A stretch of DNA of 64,000 bases from Pseudomonadota bacterium (GTDB taxonomy: Bacteria; Pseudomonadota; Gammaproteobacteria; Steroidobacterales; Steroidobacteraceae), in the NCBI GenBank assembly GCA_016713725.1, contig JADJOO010000007.1, forward strand, positions 1 to 64,000, given 5' to 3'. The notes under the pieces were generated by a model. That model saw nothing but the letters and a program-made list of their open reading frames with translations. It ran no database searches and was not told the DNA's origin. Numbering within the stretch: position 1 is the stretch's first letter; the number at the start of each line of letters is the position of its first letter. The position numbers and the translations under genes were made by a program. This document shows, piece after piece, positions 36,265 to 47,231 of the stretch.

Positions 36265-36292
36265 GACAACGCCCCTCACGGGGCGTTGTCTT
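36265..36292 (+). terminator. hairpin terminator, possibly bidirectional
   Basis: GACAACGCCCC and GGGGCGTTGTC form a perfect 11-bp stem with a TCAC loop; followed by TT on the plus strand and preceded by TAAA (TTTA on the minus strand), so it could also end hppA transcription. Confidence 0.65.
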
Positions 36293-36331
36293 GGGCTCCT
36301 TCGCCAGTCCGTTTTGACACGGACTGGAAAA

Positions 36332-36358
36332 CCGGGGCCTTTCACGTTCGAACCCTCA
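36332..36358 (+). repeat. 27-nt direct repeat, right copy
   Basis: Matches 28777-28803 at 25 of 27 bases in the same orientation, 7.56 kb away. Outside the inverted repeat and next to the hppA 3' end. Confidence 0.4.
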
Positions 36359-36406
36359 TCTGGCCTGTCGGCCGACTTCTCCCGCAAGCGGGAGAGGCGC
36401 CGATCG

Positions 36407-38449
<2,043 letters not shown>

Positions 38450-38558
38450 GCTCAACCTCCCAAACGGGTCTTCACTCGTGATCCTGGCGGGGTGGTGCGG
38501 GCGCCGAGTTCTGCGACTCGATCTAGGGCCCGGTCAGCCCCGGAAAAAAGGCGCGGGA

Positions 38559-39833
38559 CTATACCACAAAGGCTTTCTTGAGCTTCTTTTTCACGGGTTT
38601 GTTCTTGAGCACCACGTACTTCGGCAGCCCGTCCTGGTACGGCGGGTAATCCTCGCCCTGGATCAGCGGCGCGAGGTACTTCCTGCCCTTGGCGGTGATG
38701 TGGAGACCGTCCGGGGTGATGTAGTCACGGGGCAGCATCTTCTCGACGTTGGCCACCTCGTCCAGGCTCGCCACGCCGATCTTCCAGCGGTAGGGCCGGT
38801 TCGAGATGCGGACGATCGTCGGCATCACCGAGTTGTGGCCCTGCAGCGCCAGGTCGACGGCAGCCTTGCCGACGGCATATGCCTGCGCGACGTCCACCTT
38901 CGACGCGATGTGCCGTGCGGCACGCTGCAGGTAGTCGGCCACGGCCCAGTGATACTTGTAGCCGAGCTTGTCTTTGACCAGCTGTGCCACGACCGGGCCT
39001 ACGCCGCCAAGCTGCGCGTGGCCGAAGGCGTCACGCGTGCCCGCGTCGGCCAGGAACTTGCCGTCCTTGTTGCGAACGCCCTCGGAGACCACGACCGCGC
39101 AATACCCGTACTTCTTGACGCATTCCTCCGTGCGGGCGAGGAAGGCAGCTTCGTCGAACGCGATTTCGGGGAACAGGATGATGTGCGGCGCGTCGCCTGC
39201 CTTCTGCGCGGCGAGGCCTCCGGCCGCGGCGATCCAGCCCGCGTGACGTCCCATCACTTCCAGCACGAACACCTTGGTCGAGGTGCGGGCCATCGAGGCG
39301 ACGTCGAAGCCGGCTTCACGGATCGACACCGCCACGTATTTGGCTACGGAGCCGAAGCCCGGGCAGCAGTCGGTAATGGGCAGGTCGTTGTCGACTGTCT
39401 TCGGCACGTGGATGGCCTGCAGCGGGTATCCCAGCTTTTCGGCCAGCATCGAGACCTTGAAGCAGGTGTCGGCCGAGTCACCGCCGCCGTTGTAGAAAAA
39501 GTAACCGATGCCGTGGGCCTTGAAGACTTCGATCAGGCGCTCGTACTGCGCCGGGTTGTCCTCGTACTTCTTCAACTTGTAGCGGGCCGAGCCGAACGCG
39601 CCGGCCGGCGTGTGCCGCAGGGCGCGGATGTCGGCGGCGCTTTCCTTGCCGGTGTCGATGAGATCCTCGGTCAGCGCGCCGAGGATGCCGTTGCGGCCTG
39701 CGTACACCTTGCCGATGCGCCGCGGGTGCTTCCGGGCCGCCTCGATCACGCCGCAGGCAGAGGCGTTGATGACGGCGGTGACGCCGCCGGACTGGGCGTA
39801 GAAGGCGTTGCGCGGACCTGTCGGCTGCTTCAT
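38559..39833 (-). CDS. pfp: pyrophosphate-dependent phosphofructokinase
   Basis: 424 residues from ATG 39833. YNGGGDSADT (residues 114-123) has Asp where ATP-dependent PFK has the second Gly of GGDGS, and HVPKTVDND (142-150) carries the Lys diagnostic of PPi enzymes; VLEVMGRHAGWIAAAGGLAA is the fructose-6-phosphate helix. The first acidic position of the usual GGDD is Gly here, a variant seen in the GG(N/G)DS subgroup. Catalyses PPi + fructose-6-phosphate to fructose-1,6-bisphosphate + Pi, reversibly. Positioned just upstream of hppA, it would share the PPi pool with that pump. The Lys-rich tail KKKLKKAF is noteworthy. Confidence 0.9.
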   Translation of the reverse strand: MKQPTGPRNAFYAQSGGVTAVINASACGVIEAARKHPRRIGKVYAGRNGILGALTEDLIDTGKESAADIRALRHTPAGAFGSARYKLKKYEDNPAQYERLIEVFKAHGIGYFFYNGGGDSADTCFKVSMLAEKLGYPLQAIHVPKTVDNDLPITDCCPGFGSVAKYVAVSIREAGFDVASMARTSTKVFVLEVMGRHAGWIAAAGGLAAQKAGDAPHIILFPEIAFDEAAFLARTEECVKKYGYCAVVVSEGVRNKDGKFLADAGTRDAFGHAQLGGVGPVVAQLVKDKLGYKYHWAVADYLQRAARHIASKVDVAQAYAVGKAAVDLALQGHNSVMPTIVRISNRPYRWKIGVASLDEVANVEKMLPRDYITPDGLHITAKGRKYLAPLIQGEDYPPYQDGLPKYVVLKNKPVKKKLKKAFVV

Positions 39834-40029
39834 CGTTGCTCCCGAAAAGATGTCCACAATCGTGGACTTACGTGCGTTTATCAGCCGCCAAGGATACCGC
39901 GGCCGGACGTCGGCTTCTAACATTTTGCACGCGGGGCGACGATCTCCTGCGGAAGCTGCTTCTGGCCCCGACGGGGCATTTTCGGTAACGTGCGCGCCTC
40001 TCGAAACTGACCTCCAACGGCCCCGCAAC

Positions 40030-40690
40030 ATGAGACTCGTACTCCTCGGCGCACCCGGCTCCGGCAAGGGCACTCAGGCCCAGCGCCTGCGTGACCAGAA
40101 GGGCATCCCCCAGGTCTCGTCGGGCGACCTGCTCCGCGACGCCGTTGCGCGCGGCACCGAAGCTCGGCCGGCGGGCCAGGGCGGCGATGGACGCCGGCGA
40201 ACTGGTGACCGACGACATCGTCCTTGGCCTGATCCGCGAACGGCTCGGCCGCCCGGACGCTGCGAAGGGATTCATCCTCGACGGTTATCCGCGCAACGTC
40301 GCGCAGGCGGGTGCGCTCGACCAACTGCTTGCCGACCTCGGCCAGCCGCTCGATGCGGTCGTGCTGATGCAGGTCGACGAAAAGGCGCTCGTGATGCGCC
40401 TGACGGGTCGTCGGACGTGCCTGGACTGCGGCAAGGTGTTCAACGTGTATTCGTCGGCGTCGGGCAAGGGCGAGCGCTGCGACAACCCGGTCCACGGTGC
40501 GGAGTCGCCGATGCTGAAGCAGCGCGACGACGACAAGGAAGACGTCATCGCGAACCGGCTCAAGGTCTACAACTCGCAGACAGCACCGTTGATCGAGCAC
40601 TATCGGGGTCGCGGACTGCTGCGGATCGTCAACGCCGACCAGCCAGTCGATCTTGTCTATGCCGAGTTCGTGAAATTCACCGACGCCTGA
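40030..40690 (+). CDS. adk: adenylate kinase, frameshifted as written
   Basis: MRLVLLGAPGSGKGTQAQRL has the P-loop; QVSSGDLLRDAVARGTE follows, then the frame breaks at about 40168 and resumes with LGRRARAAMDAGELVTDDIV, GFILDGYPRNVAQAGALDQL, RLTGRRTCLDCGKVFNVYSS and EHYRGRGLLRIVNADQP. The span is 3n+1, and deleting one base in GAAGCTC restores a normal 219-residue enzyme. The LID has three visible Cys (CLDC and RCD), suggesting a zinc-type lid. Adk (ATP + AMP to 2 ADP) is essential in bacteria, so this break is almost surely a sequence error. Divergent from pfp by 196 bases. Confidence 0.92.
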
Positions 40691-40699
40691 AAAAAACAC

Positions 40700-40744
40700 G
40701 GGACGCTCACCTAAGAAATAGGTGAGGAAATAGGTGAGCGTCCC
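40700..40744. repeat. REP-like inverted repeat between convergent adk and rnd
   Basis: GGGACGCTCACCT (40700-40712) and AGGTGAGCGTCCC (40732-40744) form a perfect 13-bp stem; the loop has an extra AGGTGAG copy and two GAAATA boxes. The sequence resembles the GGGGACGCTCACC palindromes spread by REP-associated transposases in many gammaproteobacteria, and it would end transcription from both sides. Its right arm touches the rnd stop codon. Confidence 0.6.
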
Positions 40745-41851
40745 CTATTTTGCGAGGGCCTCGAGTAGCTTCGCGCCGAGCACGTCGCTGCGCCAGCCGC
40801 GCATGAGCGGGCTCCCGTCGCGCGCACCGGACCCAAACGCGATCGCCTCGATGTCCTTGCGCGTCGCGAGCACCTCGGCGCATACCTCCAGTTCCGCCGA
40901 CACATCCCGCACGACCTGCAGCAGTCGGGCTGCGAGTGCCATCTGTTCAGGCTCAGGGCGCCTCGGAGCGGCGAGTGGAACGCCTGATTCGTCAGCGCGC
41001 GCGGCCCGCATCAACTCCAGCAACTCATCCCCGCGCTTGCGGATCACGCTCGGCGGTAACGTCGGGACGGACTCCAGCGCCGCGATCGACACGGGGTCGC
41101 GCGCGGCCAACGCATAGAGCGCTTCGTCCGCCAGGATCCAGCCGCGCGGTTTGTCCGATTCAATGGCGCGCCGTTCGCGCCAGTCGGCCAGCGCGCGCGC
41201 CGCCGACTGCTCGACCGGCTGCAGCCGGTTCAGTCCCTTGAGCCGACGCCAGGCCTGTGCCGGGTCGGTGCGGTACAGCGCGGGATTCTCATAGGCGGCC
41301 GCTTCTTCGGTGACCCAGTCGGCACGGCCCCTTGCGAGCAGGGCGGCCTGCATGTCGGTGTGCAGCGTGAGCAGGTGTCGCACGTCGTCGGCGGCGTAAG
41401 CAACCTGCGCGGGCGTGAGCGGCCTGCGCGACCAGTCGGTGCGCGTCTGGCCCTTGTCGATCGAATGCCCGAGCTGGCGGGCGACGAGTTCCGCATAGCC
41501 GACCTGTGGCGGAAACCCCAGCAGCGCCGCAGCGACCTGCGTGTCGAACAGGGGGCCGGGCACGGCGCCGCCCGATTGCAGCAGCACCTCCAGGTCCTGT
41601 CGCGCGGCATGCAGAATCTTCAGCTTCGAACGGTCCTGCAACAGTTCGTGCAGCGGCGCCAGATCCAGGCCGACGAGCGGGTCGATCAGGTAGCAGTCGG
41701 ATTCCGTGGCAATCTGCACGAGGCAGAGTTGCGCGTGGTAGGTACGTTCGCGCATGAACTCGGTGTCGAGCGCGAGCCGGTCCGAACTCCGCAGCCGGAA
41801 CAAGGCGGCCTCGAGTTCACCGGGGTCCTGGATCAGCCTCGCTTCGCGCAT
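40745..41851 (-). CDS. rnd: ribonuclease D
   Basis: 368 residues from ATG 41851 (GTG 41863, giving VTDPMREARL, is an alternative). DEDD exonuclease motifs: ALDTEFMRERTYHAQL (Exo I), ILHAARQDLEVLL (Exo II), YAADDVRHLLTLH (Exo III, Tyr type). Two HRDC domains follow (KPRGWILADEALYALAARDP). A 3'-5' exoribonuclease in tRNA 3'-end maturation. The upstream end faces the small membrane-protein gene with about 54 bases between starts. Confidence 0.9.
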   Translation of the reverse strand: MREARLIQDPGELEAALFRLRSSDRLALDTEFMRERTYHAQLCLVQIATESDCYLIDPLVGLDLAPLHELLQDRSKLKILHAARQDLEVLLQSGGAVPGPLFDTQVAAALLGFPPQVGYAELVARQLGHSIDKGQTRTDWSRRPLTPAQVAYAADDVRHLLTLHTDMQAALLARGRADWVTEEAAAYENPALYRTDPAQAWRRLKGLNRLQPVEQSAARALADWRERRAIESDKPRGWILADEALYALAARDPVSIAALESVPTLPPSVIRKRGDELLELMRAARADESGVPLAAPRRPEPEQMALAARLLQVVRDVSAELEVCAEVLATRKDIEAIAFGSGARDGSPLMRGWRSDVLGAKLLEALAK

Positions 41852-41905
41852 CGGGTCGGTCACCTGCGTGTAGAATCGCCGCTCCTCAGGCCGCCGCTTC
41901 GAATC

Positions 41906-42424
41906 GTGCTGCACTTCCTGAAGGCATTTCTCGACATCGTACTCTGGCGGCGCGGTCCACAGGACCTTCCAGAGTCGCGCTTGCTGCTGTGGCTGACAGC
42001 TGCGGCGTACGTTGCCGTATCGATCGCGCAACTCACCCTGCTGGAAGAACCGGCCGCCGCCTGGCTGGTCTTCGTCGTGCTCGATCCAGTCCTGCTCACG
42101 GCAGGCGTGTACCTGCTGCTGCAACTGTTCGGCAAGCCGGACCGGTTCCTGCAGACCGCAACCGCGGTGCTCGGCACCGGCGTCGTGCTCGGATTGTGCA
42201 TGTTCCTGCCGGTACAATGGCTGTTGACGCAAGCGGGCGTGCCGCCGGGATCCACCGCGGCTGGCTTGATCGCGCTTGGCATGGTGGTGATTTTCGCACT
42301 GGTCACGGGCCGCATCGTCAAGCTCGCGACGGACTCGAACCTGTTCACGGGCGTCACGCTGTCGCTCACGTATTTCCTGTTGATCAACCTGCTGCTCGGC
42401 CTCGCGAGTGGCGGAGGGAGCTGA
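41906..42424 (+). CDS. small integral membrane protein of unknown function, GTG start
   Basis: 172 residues from GTG 41906 (VLHFLKAFLDIVLWRRGPQD). About five hydrophobic helices: LLLWLTAAAYVAVSIAQLTL, WLVFVVLDPVLLTAGVYLLL, ATAVLGTGVVLGLCMFLPVQ, AGLIALGMVVIFALVTGRIV and LTYFLLINLLLGLASG. The layout resembles Yip1-like or similar small polytopic proteins, but I do not recognise the family. It ends two bases before the mpl start, with the mpl ribosome site inside its last codons, so they are co-expressed. Confidence 0.65.
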   Translation: MLHFLKAFLDIVLWRRGPQDLPESRLLLWLTAAAYVAVSIAQLTLLEEPAAAWLVFVVLDPVLLTAGVYLLLQLFGKPDRFLQTATAVLGTGVVLGLCMFLPVQWLLTQAGVPPGSTAAGLIALGMVVIFALVTGRIVKLATDSNLFTGVTLSLTYFLLINLLLGLASGGGS

Positions 42425-42426
42425 CT

Positions 42427-43814
42427 TTGCACCTGCACATCCTCGGTGTCTGCGGCACCTTCATGGGCGGCATCGCGGCCATCGCGCGCACCGCCGGCCA
42501 CCGCGTCACCGGATCCGATCGCAACGTCTATCCGCCGATGAGCACGCAGCTCGCTGCGCTGGGCATCGACGTCATTGAGGGCTACGAACCCGACCAGCTC
42601 AAGCTGAACCCGGACGTGTTCGTGGTCGGCAACGTGATGAGCCGTGGCAATCCGCTGATCGAAGCGCTGCTCGACAGCGGCAAGCGCTACGAGTCGGGGC
42701 CCGACTGGCTGGCACGCAACGTGCTGCAGGTCGATGACCGCTGGGTGCTTGGCGTCGCAGGCACGCACGGCAAGACGACGACCAGCAGCATGCTCGCGTG
42801 GATTCTCGAACACGCGGGCCTCGATCCCGGCTTCCTGATCGGCGGCGTGCCGCTCGATTTCGACGTCAGCGCGCGCCTGGGTGGCGGGCGACATTTCGTG
42901 ATCGAGGCCGACGAGTACGACACCGCGTTCTTCGACAAGCGCGCGAAGTTCGTGCACTACCGGCCGCGCACCGCGATCCTCAACAACCTCGAGCACGACC
43001 ACGCCGACATCTATCCGGACGTGGCTTCGATCCAGAAGCAGTTCCACCTGCTGTTGCGCACCGTGCCCGGCAATGGCCGGCTGATCGTCAACGCCGACGA
43101 ACCGCACCTCGACGAAGTGCTGCGCATGAGGTGCTGGACACCCGTCGAGCGTTTTACCAGTGCCAGCACGACAGGATGTGAATGGCGTATCGCCACGGCG
43201 GGCGGGGATGAGAGCTTCGCGAGCTTCGACATCTGGCGCGGTGAGCGCAACATAGGCCGTGTCGACTGGGACCTGCTGGGTCGCCACAACGCGGCCAATG
43301 CGATTGCGGCAGTGGCCGCGGCCTGTCACGCGGGTGTCGGCGAAGACGCAGCACTCGAGGCGTTGCGACGATTCGGCGGCGTGAAGCGTCGTCTCGAGGT
43401 GCGCGGGGTCGTGCGCGATATCGTCGTGTATGACGACTTTGCCCATCACCCGACCGCCATCGCGACGACCCTCGACGGCGTCCGTCGCCGGGCAGGGCAG
43501 GGCCGCGTCATTGCGGTGCTCGAGCCACGCTCGAACACGATGAAACTCGGCACGCACAAGACGGCGCTGGCCACGTCACGCTCGCCAGCGCGGACCGTGT
43601 CTACGTCTACCAGTCGCCTGAAGTGAAGTGGGACGTGGCGGACGCCATGCGGCCACTCGGGTCGCTGGCCACGGTGCAGGCTGACCTGCACAAGCTCGTG
43701 ACGGCCCTGGTGGCGGAAGCGCGCCCGGGCGATCACCTGGTGCTGATGAGCAACGGCTCGTTCGGCGGCCTGCACGAACACCTGCTGCAGGCCCTGCGCG
43801 CCGCGGCGCCATAG
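42427..43814 (+). CDS. mpl: UDP-MurNAc:L-Ala-gamma-D-Glu-meso-DAP ligase, frameshifted, TTG start
   Basis: TTG 42427 is preceded by GGAGGGAG with six bases spacing and yields LHLHILGVCGTFMGGIAAIA, the canonical Mpl N-terminus. ATP loop VLGVAGTHGKTTTSS, then FVIEADEYDTAFFDKRAKFV and AILNNLEHDHADIYPD; C-terminal YDDFAHHPTAIATTLDGVRR. The frame breaks at about 43572 (LGTHKTALA) and resumes as SADRVYVYQSPEVKWDVADA to LVLMSNGSFGGLHEHLLQAL. One missing base restores 462 residues. Mpl recycles murein tripeptide directly onto UDP-MurNAc in the cytosol. Confidence 0.92.
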
Positions 43815-43840
43815 TCCCGCGGAAGCGGCATAATCGGCTC

Positions 43841-44476
43841 ATGCCCGACCCGGCCACGACGCGACAGGAAATTCCACTGTTCCCGCTGGGCACCGTCCTG
43901 TTTCCAGGCGGCCCGCTGCCGCTGCGCATCTTCGAGGCGCGTTACATCGATCTGGTGCGCCGCTGCATGCGCGAAGATTCCGGGTTCGGCGTGGTTCTCC
44001 TGACGGACGGACCGGAGGCTGGCGACGGTCCCACGGCCACGAGTGACGTCGGCACGTACGCGCGTATCGTCGACTTTTCGGGCCAGCCGGACGGGTTGCT
44101 GGGCATCGAGGCCCGTGGCGAGCGTCGATTCCGGATCCTGTCGCGCAGCCGCGCACGCGACGGGCTCAACATGGCCGCAGTGGAGTGGTTGCCCGACGAA
44201 GTGCACAGGGAGGTGCCGGAAGAGTTTTCCGATCTCGGCCCTGCGCTCGATTACGTGCTTGGCCAGGTCGGCGATCCGTACGAATCGCTCGAACGCCGGC
44301 TTGACGACGCAGGCTGGATCGCCGGCCGACTTGCAGAAATCCTGCCCCTGCCGCCGGCGCAGAAGCAGCAATGCCTCGAACTCGACGACCCCATCGAGCG
44401 CCTGCGTTTCCTGCGGCCCCTGTTCGAAATCACGACCGAGCCGCCGACGGCAGGCACCGAACCCGACGACGACTGA
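43841..44476 (+). CDS. LON N-terminal (substrate-binding) domain protein
   Basis: 211 residues. QEIPLFPLGTVLFPGGPLPL-RIFEARY is the hallmark start of stand-alone LON-SB domain proteins; FRILSRSRARDGLNMAAVEW continues the pseudo-barrel, and PLPPAQKQQCLELDDPIERL the helical part. No protease or ATPase domain is present. The function of these proteins is unknown; they may bind unfolded chains. Follows mpl by 26 bases on the same strand. Confidence 0.86.
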   Translation: MPDPATTRQEIPLFPLGTVLFPGGPLPLRIFEARYIDLVRRCMREDSGFGVVLLTDGPEAGDGPTATSDVGTYARIVDFSGQPDGLLGIEARGERRFRILSRSRARDGLNMAAVEWLPDEVHREVPEEFSDLGPALDYVLGQVGDPYESLERRLDDAGWIAGRLAEILPLPPAQKQQCLELDDPIERLRFLRPLFEITTEPPTAGTEPDDD

Positions 44477-44599
44477 GTTCGCGCAAATTGCGGCGACTGG
44501 ACGATTAATCGCACTCGCGGCCGCTGCTGCCCTCGCGTGGAATGACGACCTGCCGCGCCCGTGCGGCGCGGCGTCTCACACTGCGAGGAGTCATCGATC

Positions 44600-44965
44600 A
44601 TGGACGACATCAAGGCTGCCGAAATCCTGAAATCCCTGGCCGCGGGCATGGACCCCGCCGTGGGGCAACCGCTGACCAGCATCGCGCCGTTGCAATCGCC
44701 GGACGTCGTGCGCGCCCTGTTCCTGGCGGCCGATTCGCTGGAGATGCGCCTGCGCCAGTCGCGGCGGCAAGCCACGCTGCCGCGCAACGCCGGCAAACCG
44801 TGGTCGTCGGAGGAGGACCAGCGCCTGCTGGCTGGATTCGACGCCGGCACCCGGGTCGACGAACTCGCCGCGACGCACGAACGAACGCGCGCAGGCATCG
44901 AGGCGCGGCTGGTGAAGCACGGGAGGCTCGAGGCCGACCAGGCGCCCGCCGCGCGCATCCGCTGA
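44600..44965 (+). CDS. conserved hypothetical protein with Myb/SANT-like helix-turn-helix region
   Basis: 121 residues from ATG 44600, ten bases after GAGGAG. Two parts: MDDIKAAEILKSLAAGMDPA-VGQPL with SPDVVRALFLAADSLE (residues 1-55), and GKPWSSEEDQRLLAGFDAGT, ELAATHERTRAGIEARLVKH (75-112), which looks like a tryptophan/acidic 'W-ED-L-L' helix-turn-helix. Proteins of this shape occur widely in proteobacteria without known role. DNA binding is inference. Confidence 0.65.
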   Translation: MDDIKAAEILKSLAAGMDPAVGQPLTSIAPLQSPDVVRALFLAADSLEMRLRQSRRQATLPRNAGKPWSSEEDQRLLAGFDAGTRVDELAATHERTRAGIEARLVKHGRLEADQAPAARIR

Positions 44966-44996
44966 GCCACTACTCGCTGCGGGATACAATCGCCGG

Positions 44997-47201
44997 ATGG
45001 TGACGGTCCCGCCTTCCGCTGAAAGTCGCGTGCCGCAGGAGTCGGTGACCGGGCGTCGGCTGCGCGTGATGCACGTCATTCTCTCGCGCGGATTCGCGGG
45101 CTCGGAACGTGCAGCGGTGGAAGCATGCGCGGCGCTGTCGCGACGGCACGATGTCGCGCTCGTCGTCCGCAACGATCACCGCGACCGCTCGGGCGTCAGT
45201 CTGCTCGACGAACTCGAGCCCGGCATCGAAGTCTTCGAGGTGCCGCCGCGGTGGCGTACCCAGCATCGGCTCGCCGAGGTCATCGAGCGGTGGCGGCCGG
45301 ACATCATTCACACGCACCTGCGCCGCGGCACGCGCTATGTCGCACGCATAAAGCGCACTGCACGCCACGTCAGCACGCTGCACCTGCATCTCAACGGTCC
45401 ACATTACCTGCGGACCGACGCGCTGTTCTGCATCTCGGAGTGGCAGCTGGCGACGGTGCCGTCCGCGTACCATGGCAGGACCTATCTGGTGCCGAACTCG
45501 CTCGTGTCGCACCCCCGGCTGCCGCCGGAGCGAATCCGCCAGCTGCGTGCGGAACTCGGTGCGGGAGACGACGACTTCCTGATCGGCGGGGTCGGACGCA
45601 TCGTGCCGCGCAAAGGCTTCGACGTGCTGCTGCAGGCATTCGCGCAGGCGCAGCTGCCACAGGCGAAGCTCGTCATCGTGGGCGATGGCAGCGAGCGTGG
45701 ATCCCTGCAGCGTCTGGTCGCGGATGGCGTGCGCTTCGAAGGCTTCCGCCGGGACGTGAAGGATCTTTACCAGGCCTTCGACCTGTTCGTGTGCCCGTCG
45801 CGGTACGAGCCCTTCGGGCGCGTAATCGCCGAAGCGCTCGACAGCGGCGTCCCGGTCATCGCATGCGCATCGCACGGGCCACGCGACATCGCGCGGCGGT
45901 ATCCGATCGACCTGGTGCCCGTCGACGACGCAGCAACGATGGCCGCAGCCCTGCGCCGCCATCACGCCGCCGGCCGCAGGCGGATTGAATCTGACCTGGC
46001 CGAGTTCAGCCTGGAACGGACGGCCGCACGCATGGAGCAGGCGTACTGGGCCGTGCTGTCGTCCCCGTCAACGGCCTCCGGCAGTGAATCCGGATTCGCC
46101 GCGCCGCCGCGAGTGCCCGCCGCAGTTGCGAGCGCTCCTCCCGCTCGCGTGCTGTTCTCGCCGGTCTCGGGCCCAGGCGGCGCCGGCGAACTGATGCGGT
46201 CCCTGATCATCGCGCGTGAACTCGCGAAGGAAGATCCCAGCGCGGACATCCGCTTCCCCTGGTGAGCCGCCATGCCGTGTTCCGCGAGTCGGTGAATTTC
46301 CCGCTCATCGACTGCGACGCTTCACCGACCAGGAGCACGCGGCAGGTACTGGCGGCGCTCGAGTCATTCCGGCCCGACGTGATGGTCTTCGACAACTCGG
46401 GTCGCACGTGACAGCTGCGTGCGGCCAGGTGCGGGGGCCCGGCTCGTCTTCTCCAGTCGCGCGCCGAAACTGCGCTGGAAAGCCTTTCGCATCAAGTGGA
46501 TGCGCTTGCTCGACGAGCACTGGATCGTGTTCCCCAGGTTCGTGACCGGCGGCCTGTCACGGGTCGAGCGCCTGAAGCTGCGCTTCTTTCCACGGCATGG
46601 CGTGCGCCGGTTCGACACGCTGTTTACGCCGGCAGAACCGGCGGACCGCAACGCGTGGCTCGCAGGGCACGGGCTCGAACCCGGAACCTTCGTCGTGTTC
46701 GTGCCCGGCGGGCGGGGTGAAGCCACGCGCGTCGCGGAACCGGCGGAACTGTTCATCGCGGCCGCACGCGAATTTTCTGCGGTCACCGGACAGCGCACTG
46801 TCGTGCTCACGGGGCGCAAGAGCGTCATGCCGTCCGACGACCCGAACCTGGTCCTGTTGTCGCGGATCGAACCCGATCAGGTGCAGCACCTGCTTGCCGC
46901 AGCGCTGCTCGTGGTCAGCAATGGCGGCTCGACGATGATCCACGTGCTGGCGCACGGGCGCCCGCTCGTGGCGATTCCGCTGGCTGGCGATCAGGACCGC
47001 CGTATCCGTCGCGCGGTCAGGCTGCAGATCGCCGACACGGCCGGGCGGACGCCGCAGGCCATTGCCGAAGTCGCTGCGCGACTCCTGCACCAGCCCGAGC
47101 GGCGCGCTGCGATGTGTCGGCACACCGCCGAACTCGGGATTGCCAATGGGGTGAGCGAGTCCGTGGCCGCCCTGCTCGCGTTGGCGCGTCGCGGAAGGTA
47201 G
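44997..47201 (+). CDS. two-domain glycosyltransferase: GT4 joined to a MurG/GT28-like GT-B domain, frameshifted
   Basis: The first half is a GT4 enzyme: VMHVILSRGFAGSERAAVEA, LIGGVGRIVPRKGFDVLLQA and SRYEPFGRVIAEALDSGVPV (donor-site E-x7-E). With no stop, a 25-residue Ser/Ala/Pro-rich linker leads to RVLFSPVSGPGGAGELMRSL, a new glycosyltransferase N-terminus. Frame breaks near 46258 and near 46410-46440 flank a segment reading HAVFRESVNFPLIDCDASPT; the original frame resumes with RLVFSSRAPKLRWKAFRIKW to NGGSTMIHVLAHGRPLVAIP, the donor-binding motif of MurG-like enzymes. Net length is 3n (735 codons). Likely cytosolic, making cell-surface glycan; acceptor unknown. Confidence 0.78.
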
Positions 47202-47231
47202 TGCGGCAAGGGCAGGAAGTGCAGGAAGTGA

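Larger units (their letters stand above)
35879..36406. other. 528-base intergenic region between MscS and hppA: repeats and terminators
   Basis: No protein gene is supported here; short open frames overlap repeats and lack ribosome sites. The stretch holds, in order, the right inverted-repeat copy (35886-35975), a perfect 12-bp hairpin terminator (36112-36146), a perfect 11-bp hairpin (36265-36292), a third hairpin CCAGTCCG/CGGACTGG (36304-36327), and the right 27-nt direct repeat (36332-36358). Both neighbouring genes end towards it. Confidence 0.7.

Noticed and set aside
28777..36358. tRNA gene or tRNA fragment suggested by TTCGAAC in the direct repeats
   Set aside because: The flanking bases do not form a T-stem, and no acceptor, D or anticodon arm is present.
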